NCBI GenBank assembly: GCA_035628395.1
Contig: DASPJX010000109.1
Span: 1 to 33,555, forward strand
Direction of reading: 5' to 3'
DNA from: UBA4615 sp035628395
Lineage (GTDB): Bacteria; Pseudomonadota; Gammaproteobacteria; Burkholderiales; Burkholderiaceae_E
Length of the DNA: 33,555 nucleotides
The translations under genes were made by a program, and so were the position numbers. Below are positions 15,029-22,449 of the stretch, piece by piece (the first letter of the stretch is position 1; each line of letters opens with the position of its first letter). The notes beneath the pieces were generated by a model. It was not told the origin of the DNA. It searched no databases and worked only from the letters and a program-made list of their open reading frames with translations.

Positions 15029-17305
15029 ATGCCCCGCCCCGTTCCCCCGTCCCGTCCCCCGATCGCCGTCCCCGCCGCGCCCGCCGCCCCCGCCGTGCCG
15101 CGCGTCGGGCCGGCGGTGCTCGCCGCCGCGCTGGCGGTGCTGGTCGGCGCGCCGGCCGCCGCGCTCGCGCAGCCGGATGCCGCCGAGCCGCCCGCGCCCG
15201 CGGCGCGGCCCCTTCCCGCCGCGCCGGACGGTCCGACGCCGGCGCCCGCCGCCGTCCCGTCCGCGCCGCCCGCCGCCGGCCCGCCCGCGCCGCCCGCCGG
15301 GCTCGACGAGGTCGTCGTCTCCGCGTCGCGCACCGCGCAGCGGGCGTTCGACGCGCCCGCCGCGATCCAGTCGATCGACGCGGACGCGATCCGCGCCTCG
15401 GGCCCGGGGCTGCAGCTGTCCGAGCCGCTCGCGCGGATCCCCGGCGTGACGGCGCTCGACCGGCGCAACTGGGCCCAGGACCCGCAGCTGTCGATCCGCG
15501 GCTTCGGCGCGCGCTCGACCTTCGGCATCCGCGGGCTGCGCCTGCTCGTCGACGGCATCCCGGCGACGATGCCCGACGGCCAGGGCCAGGCCTCGTCGAT
15601 CGACCTCGGCGCGCTCGAACGCATCGAGGTGCTGCGCGGACCGCTCGCGCAGCTGCACGGCAACGCCGCGGGCGGCGTCGTGCAGGCGTTCACGCGCCGC
15701 GGCCGCGCGCCGGGCGAGGTCGGGGCCGAGGCGGGCTTCGGCTCGTACGGCGACCGCCGCATCGGGCTGTCCGCCTCGGGCGCGCCGGGCGGGGTGTCGG
15801 CCGCGCTCGACGCGACCCGGCTCTCGACCGACGGCTGGCGCGCGCACGCGTCGGCCGAGCGCCGGATCCTCGGCGCGACGCTCGAGACGACGACCGCGGC
15901 CGGCACGCGCGTGACGATCGTCGCGCACGAGCTCGACCAGCCCCGCGCGCTCGATCCGGGCGGCCTCACGCGCGCGCAGCTCGAGACCGACCCGCGGCAG
16001 GCGGCGGCCGCCGCCGTCGCGCAGGGCGCGCGCAAGACCGTCGCGCAGCGGCAGGCGGGCGTCGTCGTCGAGCACTCGCCCGACGCCGACCGCACGCTCT
16101 CCGCGCGCGCGTACGGCGGCGAGCGCGAGCTGTTCCAGGCGCTGTCGGTGCCGCCGGCGGCGCAGGTCGCGCCGACGTCGGCCGGCGGCATCGTCGACCT
16201 CGACCGCGGCTACGGCGGGCTCGGGCTGCAGTGGACGCAGCGCGCGCAGGTCGCGGGCGGGCGGCTGCAGGCGACCGTCGGCGTCGAGGCCGAGCGCCTG
16301 GCCGAGCGTCGGCGCGGCTTCGTGAACGTCGCGGGCACGGTCGGGGCGCTGCGCCGCGACGAGGACGACGCGGTGTCGAGCACCGACGCGTTCGGCCAGC
16401 TCGCGTGGACCCGGGGCGCGTTCACCTGGATCGCCGGGCTGCGCACCAGCCGCATCGCGTTCCGCGTCGACGACGCCTTCGTCGCGCCGGGCAATCCCGA
16501 CGACTCGGGCCGTCGCACGTACACCGCGACCAACCCGGTCGCCGGCGTCACCTGGCACGCGGCCGAGACGCTCAACCTGTACGCCAACCTCGGTCGCGGC
16601 TTCGAGACGCCCACCTTCGCCGAGCTCGCCTACCGCGCCGACGGCGCGAGCGGCCCGAACCTGGGTCTCTCGGCGTCGCGCAGCACGCACCACGAGATCG
16701 GCGCGAAGTGGCGGCCGTCCGACGCGCAGCGGCTCGACCTCGCGCTCTTCGCCGCCGACACCGACGACGAGATCGTCGTCGACGCGAACCTCGGCGGACG
16801 CAGCACGTTCCGCAACGCGGGGCGCACCGCGCGTCGCGGCGTCGAGCTCGCGTGGACCGCGCGGCTCGCGCCCGGCTGGCGCGCGCAGCTCGCCGCGAGC
16901 CGGCTCGAGGCCGAGTTCGTCGACGGCTTCGCGACGCCGGACGGCCCGGTCGCCGCCGGCGCGCGCCTGCCCGGCGTGCCTTCGCGCCGGCTGTGGGCCG
17001 GGCTCGGCTGGTCGCCCGATCCGCGGCGCGGCCCCTTCGCCGAGGCCTCGGTGCTGCACACCGGCCCGATCGCGGTGGACGACCGCAACACCGACGCCGC
17101 CGAGGCCTCCACCGTGACGAGCCTGCGCGCGGGCTGGCGCCGCGACGCCGCGGGCTGGCGCCTCGCGGCGTGGGTGCGCGCCGACCTCGCCGCCGGCGGC
17201 CCGTACGTCGGCTCGGTGATCGTCAACGAGGGGCAGCGCCGGTTCTTCGAGCCGGCGCCCGGCCGGACGTGGTTCGCGGCGGCCAGCGTGTCGAGGTCGT
17301 TCTGA
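15029..17305 (+). CDS. pqqU: TonB-dependent receptor, PqqU (YncD) type
   Basis: The product is a 758-residue outer-membrane transporter. A signal peptide ends near ALAQ (residues 45-48). A Pro/Ala-rich spacer (49-91) leads to the plug, which begins LDEVVVSASRTAQ. Blocks shared with E. coli YncD as I recall it include SIRGFGARSTFGIRGLRL, VDGIPATMPDGQGQ, DPGGLTRAQ, GRGFETPTFAELAYRADG, DTDDEIVVD and YVGSVIVNE. The barrel ends with the aromatic Phe needed for assembly (SVSRSF). E. coli YncD (PqqU) imports the cofactor pyrroloquinoline quinone, and I infer the same substrate. No PQQ synthesis gene or PQQ dehydrogenase is in the window. The Pro/Ala spacer is unusually long. It is divergent from the CoA-transferase gene. 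Confidence 0.85.
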   Translation: MPRPVPPSRPPIAVPAAPAAPAVPRVGPAVLAAALAVLVGAPAAALAQPDAAEPPAPAARPLPAAPDGPTPAPAAVPSAPPAAGPPAPPAGLDEVVVSASRTAQRAFDAPAAIQSIDADAIRASGPGLQLSEPLARIPGVTALDRRNWAQDPQLSIRGFGARSTFGIRGLRLLVDGIPATMPDGQGQASSIDLGALERIEVLRGPLAQLHGNAAGGVVQAFTRRGRAPGEVGAEAGFGSYGDRRIGLSASGAPGGVSAALDATRLSTDGWRAHASAERRILGATLETTTAAGTRVTIVAHELDQPRALDPGGLTRAQLETDPRQAAAAAVAQGARKTVAQRQAGVVVEHSPDADRTLSARAYGGERELFQALSVPPAAQVAPTSAGGIVDLDRGYGGLGLQWTQRAQVAGGRLQATVGVEAERLAERRRGFVNVAGTVGALRRDEDDAVSSTDAFGQLAWTRGAFTWIAGLRTSRIAFRVDDAFVAPGNPDDSGRRTYTATNPVAGVTWHAAETLNLYANLGRGFETPTFAELAYRADGASGPNLGLSASRSTHHEIGAKWRPSDAQRLDLALFAADTDDEIVVDANLGGRSTFRNAGRTARRGVELAWTARLAPGWRAQLAASRLEAEFVDGFATPDGPVAAGARLPGVPSRRLWAGLGWSPDPRRGPFAEASVLHTGPIAVDDRNTDAAEASTVTSLRAGWRRDAAGWRLAAWVRADLAAGGPYVGSVIVNEGQRRFFEPAPGRTWFAAASVSRSF

Positions 17306-17399
17306 CGGCGCCCGCTCCGACGGGCGAACCTCGGCACTGCCGTGCTACGGTGTCGGCCTCTCCCTTTCCCCGTCCGAGGCCGCCCCGGCCCGGGATCAG

Positions 17400-18203
17400 A
17401 TGAACGTCGCTCTCCGAAACAACGTGGTCGCGATGGGCGACGGTCCGAACACGCTGCTGTTCGCGCACGGCTTCGGCTGCGACCAGAACATGTGGCGCCT
17501 GCTCGCGCCGCGCTTCGCCGACCGCTTCCGCGTCGTGCTGTACGACCTGACCGGCAGCGGCCGCTCCGACCTCGCCGCGTACGACCGCGAGCGCCACGGC
17601 ACGCTGCACGGGCACGCCGCCGACCTGCTCGAGGTCGTCGAGGCGTTCGCCGCCGGACCGGCGGTCGTGGTCGGCCACTCGGTCAGCGCGATGATCGGGA
17701 TGCTCGCCACGATCGAGGCGCCGTCGCGCTTCGCCGCGCAGGTGATGATCGGCCCATCGCCGTCGTACATCGACGACGGCGACTACGTCGGCGGCTTCTC
17801 GCGCGCCGACATCGACGGGCTGCTCGACACGATGGAGGGCAACTACCTCGGCTGGTCGGGCACGATGGCGCCGGCGATCATGGGCGCGCCGGACCGGCCC
17901 GAGCTGGGCGCGGAGCTGACCAACAGCTTCTGCCGCACCGATCCGGAGATCGCCCAGCACTTCGCGCGCGTGACCTTCCTCTCCGACCATCGGGCCGACG
18001 TCCCGCGCACGCGCACGCCGGCCCTGGTGATCCAGTGCAGCGACGACCTGATCGCGCCGCGCGCGGTCGGCGAGTGGCTGCACCGCGCGCTGCCGACCTC
18101 GCGGCTCGTGGTCGTCGACAACGTGGGGCACTGCCCGCACCTGAGCGCTCCGCACCCGACGATCGACGCGATCGAGGCGTTCCTGGCCGAGACGCTGCGG
18201 TGA
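17400..18203 (+). CDS. RsbQ-like alpha/beta hydrolase
   Basis: The 267-residue protein matches the RsbQ/KAI2/D14 hydrolase group over its length. It has FAHGFGCDQNMWR (oxyanion region), the nucleophile elbow VGHSVSAMIGML with Ser94, the lid helices SRADIDGLLDTMEGNYLGW, FCRTDPEIAQHFA, then Asp216 in QCSDDLIAP and His244 in GHCPHLS. In Bacillus subtilis RsbQ works with the PAS domain of the phosphatase RsbP in the energy-stress pathway; plant relatives perceive karrikins and strigolactones. Here the next gene, overlapping by GTGA, is a kinase whose PAS region resembles that of RsbP. I infer that this hydrolase supplies or senses a small ligand for that PAS domain. ATG at 17400 follows GGGA. Confidence 0.93.
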   Translation: MNVALRNNVVAMGDGPNTLLFAHGFGCDQNMWRLLAPRFADRFRVVLYDLTGSGRSDLAAYDRERHGTLHGHAADLLEVVEAFAAGPAVVVGHSVSAMIGMLATIEAPSRFAAQVMIGPSPSYIDDGDYVGGFSRADIDGLLDTMEGNYLGWSGTMAPAIMGAPDRPELGAELTNSFCRTDPEIAQHFARVTFLSDHRADVPRTRTPALVIQCSDDLIAPRAVGEWLHRALPTSRLVVVDNVGHCPHLSAPHPTIDAIEAFLAETLR

Positions 18204-19393
18204 GCGCCGCCGACGATCCGTCGGCCCGAGCCCGGGAGGACGCGGACGCGCTGCTCGAGCACGCACCCTGCGGCCTGCTCGTCACCGACGCCGACGGCAC
18301 GATCCGGCGGGCGAACGCGACCTTCTGCGCGTGGGTCGGCCGGGGCGCGGCCGACCTCGTCGATCGCGCGCGGCTGCAGGACCTGCTGACGGTCGGCGGC
18401 CGCATCTTCCACCACACGCACTGGGCCCCGCTGCTCGACCTGCAGGGATCGGTCTCCGAGGTGAAGTTCGACTGCGTGCACGCCGACGGCCGCGTCGTGC
18501 CGATGCTGGTCAACGCGGTGCGGCGGCGCGGCGGCGGCACGGTGCGCGACCACGTCGCCGCCTTCGTCGTCGCCGACCGCCACCGCTACGAGCGCGAGCT
18601 GCTCGCCGCGCGACGCCGCGCCGAGACGGCGCTCGCCGAGCAGCACCGGGCCGACGCCGCCCGGCGCGAAGCCGAGACGCGGCTGCGAATGCAGGCCGAG
18701 GACCGGGCGCTGTTCGCCGAGCAGATGGTCGGCATCGTCAGCCACGACCTGCGCAATCCGCTGGCCGCGATCGTCACCGGCGCCGCGGTCCTCGAACGGG
18801 GCGTGCCGCCCGGCGGGGAACGGCGCATCGCGGCGCTGATCGCGTCGGCGACCCGCCGCGCGACCCGCCTCGTCGACGATCTGCTCGACTTCACCGAGGC
18901 GCGCATCGGCACCGGGCTGACGGTGCGACCGGGGCCCATCGACCTGCACGCCGCCGCCGCCGCCTGCCTCGACGAGCTGCGGCCCGCGTTCCCCGACCGC
19001 ACGCTGCGTCACGAGGCCTCGGGCGCGGGCGAGTGCACGGGCGACGCCGACCGCCTCGCGCAGGCCGTCGGCAACCTGGTGGCCAATGCGGTCGCCCACG
19101 GGGCGGCCGGGCGGCCGATCACGCTGGAGTCGCGGATCGGCGACGACGCGTGGACGCTCGCCGTGCACAACCACGGCGAGCCGATCGAGCCGGCGCTGCT
19201 GCCGCGGCTGTTCGAGCCGATGACCCGCGGCCGGACCGACGGCACCGCGAGCGACGGGGTCGGCCTGGGGCTGTACATCGTGCGCGAGATCGCGCGCGCG
19301 CACGGCGGCTCGGTGGGGATCGAGTCGAGCGCCGCCGCGGGCACGCGGGTGACGATCGCCGTGCCGCGCGCGCGCGCCGGAGAACCGGCCTAG
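18200..19393 (+). CDS. PAS-domain sensor histidine kinase, partner of the RsbQ-like hydrolase
   Basis: The 397-residue soluble kinase starts at GTG 18200 within the hydrolase stop (GTGA). An N-terminal PAS domain (about 15-125) opens HAPCGLLVTDADGTIRRAN, with LLTVGGRIFHHTHWAPLLDL and VPMLVNAVRRR, close in pattern to the RsbP PAS. A coiled coil of about 45 residues (128-175) leads to the HisKA box SHDLRNPL with His182, the N box GNLVANAVAHG (Asn292, Asn296), a G1 box VHNHG where the usual Asp is Asn, and the G2 box GVGLGLYI. No membrane helix is present. No response regulator is encoded nearby, so it is an orphan kinase. Compared with RsbQ-RsbP, a kinase module replaces the PP2C phosphatase as output. 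Confidence 0.9.
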   Translation: MSAADDPSARAREDADALLEHAPCGLLVTDADGTIRRANATFCAWVGRGAADLVDRARLQDLLTVGGRIFHHTHWAPLLDLQGSVSEVKFDCVHADGRVVPMLVNAVRRRGGGTVRDHVAAFVVADRHRYERELLAARRRAETALAEQHRADAARREAETRLRMQAEDRALFAEQMVGIVSHDLRNPLAAIVTGAAVLERGVPPGGERRIAALIASATRRATRLVDDLLDFTEARIGTGLTVRPGPIDLHAAAAACLDELRPAFPDRTLRHEASGAGECTGDADRLAQAVGNLVANAVAHGAAGRPITLESRIGDDAWTLAVHNHGEPIEPALLPRLFEPMTRGRTDGTASDGVGLGLYIVREIARAHGGSVGIESSAAAGTRVTIAVPRARAGEPA

Positions 19394-19439
19394 ACCCAGC
19401 GTGGCGCGGGAACGGGCTGCGCTCCCGCTAGAATCGGGG

Positions 19440-21119
19440 ATGGCCCGGATCATTCCCGACGGCTGGCGCGAGCTGGCGAGCAGCGGCACGGCCGCCGGCG
19501 CCGTGACCGCCGCCGCGCAGCGCCACGCCGAGACGCTCGCGCTCCTCTCCACGGGGCTGCCCGACGACTACACGGTGTACCACGCGGTGCACTGGACCAC
19601 CGTCGAGCGCGGCTTCTCGGTGTTCGGCGAGATCGACTTCGTCGTCGTCAACCGGCTCGGCGACCTGCTGCTCGTCGAGCAGAAGACCGGCTTCCTCGAG
19701 GAGGGCACCGACGGGCTGCTCAAGCGCGAGCGGGGCCGCATCCGCAACGTGCCGGTGCAGATGGCGCGCACCGTCGCGACGCTGCGCGAGAAGCTCGCGC
19801 GCCGGCCCGGCTGCGAGGCGGTCAAGGTCGACTACCTGCTGTACTGCCCCGACTACGCGGTGCGCCGCGTCGAGAGCGCGGGGCTCTCCGCCGATCGGCT
19901 CGTCGACGCGCAGCACCGCGACAAGCTGATCCCGACGATCCGCCGCATCCTGCCGCCGGGGCGCCCGACGCCCTCGGGCGCGAACGGCCCGGCGTGGCAG
20001 CAGGTCGACCGGTTCTTCCGCGACGTGATCGAGCTCGAGACCGACGTCAACGCGCTGGTCGGGCAGGCGCAGGCGATGGTCACGCGGATCTCGGGCGGCC
20101 TCGCGCACTGGGCGCGCGAGCTCGAGTTCTCGCCGTTCCGGCTGCACGTGGCGGGCACCGCCGGCTCGGGCAAGACGCAGCTCGCGCTCGCCGAGCACCG
20201 CGACGCGCTCGCGCGCGGCCGGCGTCCGCTCTACGTCTGCTACAACCGGCCGCTCGCCGACCACTTCGCGGCGATCGTCCCCGAGGGCGGCGAGGTCTGC
20301 ACGTTCCACACGCTGTGCCAGCGGCTGCTGCGCGACGCCGGCCGCTCGGTCGACCTGACCGCGCCCGACGGCTTCGAGCGGCTGGTGCACGAGGCGGCGC
20401 AGGTGCCGATCGACGCGCGCTGGCGCTTCGACACCGTCGTCGTCGACGAGGGCCAGGACTTCCCGGCCGCGTGGCGCGACCAGGTGCTGCGCCACGCGAA
20501 GGACGATGCGCGCGTGATCTGGCTCGAGGACCCGATGCAGGCGCTCTACGCGCGCGAGCCGGCGGCGCTGCCGGGCTGGGTCACGCTGCACGCCCGCGCC
20601 AACTACCGCAGCCCGCGCGAGGTCGTGCGGCTGCTGTCGGCGATCCTGCCGCCCGACGTCGAGATCGAGGCGGCCGGCCCGCTCGCCGAGGCGGGGCTCG
20701 AGCTGATCGAGTACGCCGACGCCGAGGGCCTGATGACCGGCACCAAGGAGGCGATCCGCAAGTGCCTGTCGGCGGGGTTCCGGCGCGCCGACATCGCGGT
20801 GGTCAGCTTCCGCGGCCGCGAGGGCTCGGCGCTGCTCGGGCTCGACTCGCTCGGGCCTCACCCGATCCGTCGCTTCACCGGCCGCTACGACCTGCTCGCG
20901 CAGCCGGTCTACACCGAGGGCGAGCTGCTGATCGAGTCGGTCTACCGCTTCAAGGGCCAGGCCGCGCCGGCGGTCGTGCTGTCCGAGGTCGACTTCGAGT
21001 CGCTCGACGAGCGCGCGGTGAAGAAGCTCTTCGTGGGCGCGACCCGCGCGACGATGAAGCTCGTGATCGTCGCGAGCGAGCGGGCTGCGAAGGTGCTGAG
21101 GGCGGCGGCCCGCGCCTAG
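19440..21119 (+). CDS. NERD-like nuclease fused to a compact UvrD-type helicase/ATPase
   Basis: The 559-residue protein joins two modules. Residues 25-170 form a NERD/PD-(D/E)xK-like nuclease with Asp66 in GEIDFVVVNR and Glu80-Gln-Lys82 in LLLVEQKTG. Residues 225-559 form an SF1 ATPase: Walker A GTAGSGKT (239-246), Walker B VVVDEGQDF (333-341), a motif-III-like WLEDPMQALY, NYRSP (389-393), a motif-V-like RFKGQAAPAVVL and motif VI FVGATRAT (531-538). At this length it lacks much of the UvrD 1B/2B insertions. Function is unknown; DNA repair or phage defence are both possible. ATG at 19440 was preferred to 19401 because the domain starts soon after and the 13 extra residues are not conserved-looking. 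It converges on the lipoprotein gene with a shared hairpin. Confidence 0.8.
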   Translation: MARIIPDGWRELASSGTAAGAVTAAAQRHAETLALLSTGLPDDYTVYHAVHWTTVERGFSVFGEIDFVVVNRLGDLLLVEQKTGFLEEGTDGLLKRERGRIRNVPVQMARTVATLREKLARRPGCEAVKVDYLLYCPDYAVRRVESAGLSADRLVDAQHRDKLIPTIRRILPPGRPTPSGANGPAWQQVDRFFRDVIELETDVNALVGQAQAMVTRISGGLAHWARELEFSPFRLHVAGTAGSGKTQLALAEHRDALARGRRPLYVCYNRPLADHFAAIVPEGGEVCTFHTLCQRLLRDAGRSVDLTAPDGFERLVHEAAQVPIDARWRFDTVVVDEGQDFPAAWRDQVLRHAKDDARVIWLEDPMQALYAREPAALPGWVTLHARANYRSPREVVRLLSAILPPDVEIEAAGPLAEAGLELIEYADAEGLMTGTKEAIRKCLSAGFRRADIAVVSFRGREGSALLGLDSLGPHPIRRFTGRYDLLAQPVYTEGELLIESVYRFKGQAAPAVVLSEVDFESLDERAVKKLFVGATRATMKLVIVASERAAKVLRAAARA

Positions 21120-21142
21120 GATCCGTCCGCCCCGGACGGATC
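21120..21142. terminator. Bidirectional hairpin between convergent genes
   Basis: GATCCGTCCG (21120-21129) and CGGACGGATC (21133-21142) form a perfect 10-bp stem with a CCC loop, directly after the helicase stop and covering the last bases of the lipoprotein stop. The symmetric placement suggests it ends both transcripts; there is no U-tract. Confidence 0.6.
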
Positions 21143-22193
21143 AGTCGTCGTCCTCGTCGTCGTCCTCGGTCGATCTTGGACCGCGGCCCGGGGTCGACGG
21201 CGGCGGTCCTCCGGGCCGGTCGAACGACGGATCGCGGCCCGGGGGCGTGAACGACGGATCGCGGCCCGGGGGTGTGAACGACGGACCCCCGGGCACCGGA
21301 GCGGGGGGAAGGGCCGGGATCGTCAGCGGAGGCGGCGCCGGCGTGGGGGCCGGCGAGGGTGCCGGCGCCGGGGTCGGCCTGGGCGGCGCCGCAGGCGGCA
21401 CGGTCACCGGAGCGGGCGTCGGTGCCGGTGCCGGTGCGGGTGCAGGTGCGGGCGTCGGTGCGGGTGCCGGTGTCGGCGCAGGAGCGGGCGTCGGTGCGGG
21501 CGCGGGTGCCGGAACCGGCACGGGCACCGGGACGGGCGCGGGAATGGGTGCGCTCGGGTTCGAGCCCGGAGCCGCGGCGCGCCAGTCGACGCGCGCGTAC
21601 AGGCCGTCGACCGCGCAGCGCTCGCCGTCCCAGCTCAGCGTGCCGGCGTTGCCGTCCCAGTCGATCGTCGCGGGCCGCCCGGGCGCGACGCGCACGCAGC
21701 CCGGCGCGCGCGCGTAGCCCTGGTCGGCGAGCGCGAACCACTCGGTGCCTTCGTTGGAGACGGTGGTCGCGTAGCGCCCCGCGCCCACCGCGGCCACGGT
21801 GAACACCGCGCGCACCCTGCACGAGGCGTTGCCCGGGGCGAAGGTGAGCGACGTCGGCGACAGCACCGCCGCCGACGGGGCGGCCGGCACGGTGCAGGGC
21901 TCGGTCAGCACGAGCGTGCCGGGCGGCAGCAGCGAGTACAGCGTGGGCGAGTCGCGGCGCACGGTGGCGAGCAGCGACGGCACGTCGGCGATCGGCTGCG
22001 CGCCGATCATCGAGACCGCCCCGAGCACGAACGGCACGGCGTCCGGGACCGGCGCCACCTGGGAGACGCCGCCGACCGCGGTCGGCCCGGCCTGCGGAGG
22101 CCCGGCGTCGCCGCCGCCGCCGCTGCCGCAGCCGGCGGACAGCGCCGCCACGATCGCCACCGCCGGATGGCGCCTGCATCTCGCGCGTTGCAT
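21141..22193 (-). CDS. Putative lipoprotein with Pro-Ala repeat stalk and acidic tail
   Basis: The 350-residue protein is of unknown function. It starts with a basic segment and short hydrophobic core ending ALSAGC, so Cys22 is a probable but imperfect lipidation site. A Ser/Gly linker, then a globular region (about 35-205) with four cysteines that could form disulfides, follow. Residues of about 215-285 are almost only Pro, Ala, Thr and Val in P-A/P-V repeats. Next come three copies of a nine-residue unit of the type PGRDPSFTP, and the end is STEDDDEDDD. I expect a surface or periplasmic anchor with an extended stalk. ATG at 22193 follows GGGGGA; the longer frame runs into the neighbour's promoter. 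It is divergent from the binding-protein gene. Confidence 0.7.
   Translation of the reverse strand: MQRARCRRHPAVAIVAALSAGCGSGGGGDAGPPQAGPTAVGGVSQVAPVPDAVPFVLGAVSMIGAQPIADVPSLLATVRRDSPTLYSLLPPGTLVLTEPCTVPAAPSAAVLSPTSLTFAPGNASCRVRAVFTVAAVGAGRYATTVSNEGTEWFALADQGYARAPGCVRVAPGRPATIDWDGNAGTLSWDGERCAVDGLYARVDWRAAAPGSNPSAPIPAPVPVPVPVPAPAPAPTPAPAPTPAPAPTPAPAPAPAPAPTPAPVTVPPAAPPRPTPAPAPSPAPTPAPPPLTIPALPPAPVPGGPSFTPPGRDPSFTPPGRDPSFDRPGGPPPSTPGRGPRSTEDDDEDDD
21222..21285. repeat. 27-bp in-frame tandem repeat in the lipoprotein gene
   Basis: A 24-base core, GAACGACGGATCGCGGCC followed by a run of six G in all, occurs at 21222-21245 and identically at 21249-21272. A partial third copy (GAACGACGGA) lies at 21276-21285. 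The period is 27 bp, nine codons, so copy-number change would keep the frame. Confidence 0.85.
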
Positions 22194-22332
22194 CGTCGTC
22201 CCCCACGCGCCCGTCGCCCTCGCAGGGCGATCGGACGCGGCTTCACGGTACGACGAAGCGAGCTTGGCCCATGTGCAGGACGGCTCCGATTCCGCGGTCG
22301 GCCGCGCTGCAGCGCGCGCGTCCGCGCGACGT

Positions 22333-22371
22333 ATCAACTGGTTGACACGATGGATCCGCGTGTGGAACGAT
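22333..22371 (+). promoter_or_regulatory. Promoter and predicted MarR operator of the substrate-binding protein gene
   Basis: ATCAAC-TGG-TTGACAC at 22333-22348 contains the inverted repeat TCAAC-TG-GTTGA. The consensus -35 TTGACA (22342-22347) is inside its right half. A weaker -10 AACGAT follows after 18 bases (22366-22371), about 80 bases before the ATG at 22450. The same 16-bp pattern, 13 bases identical, lies at the carboxylase promoter at 29101-29116. A repressor bound here would cover the -35 box. Confidence 0.65.
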
Positions 22372-22449
22372 GGTCGCTCACCCGGCCTGCCGCGCACGTC
22401 CGCGGCCCGCGTCGACGCCGGGCAGGCACGAGGACACAGGGAGGACGAC

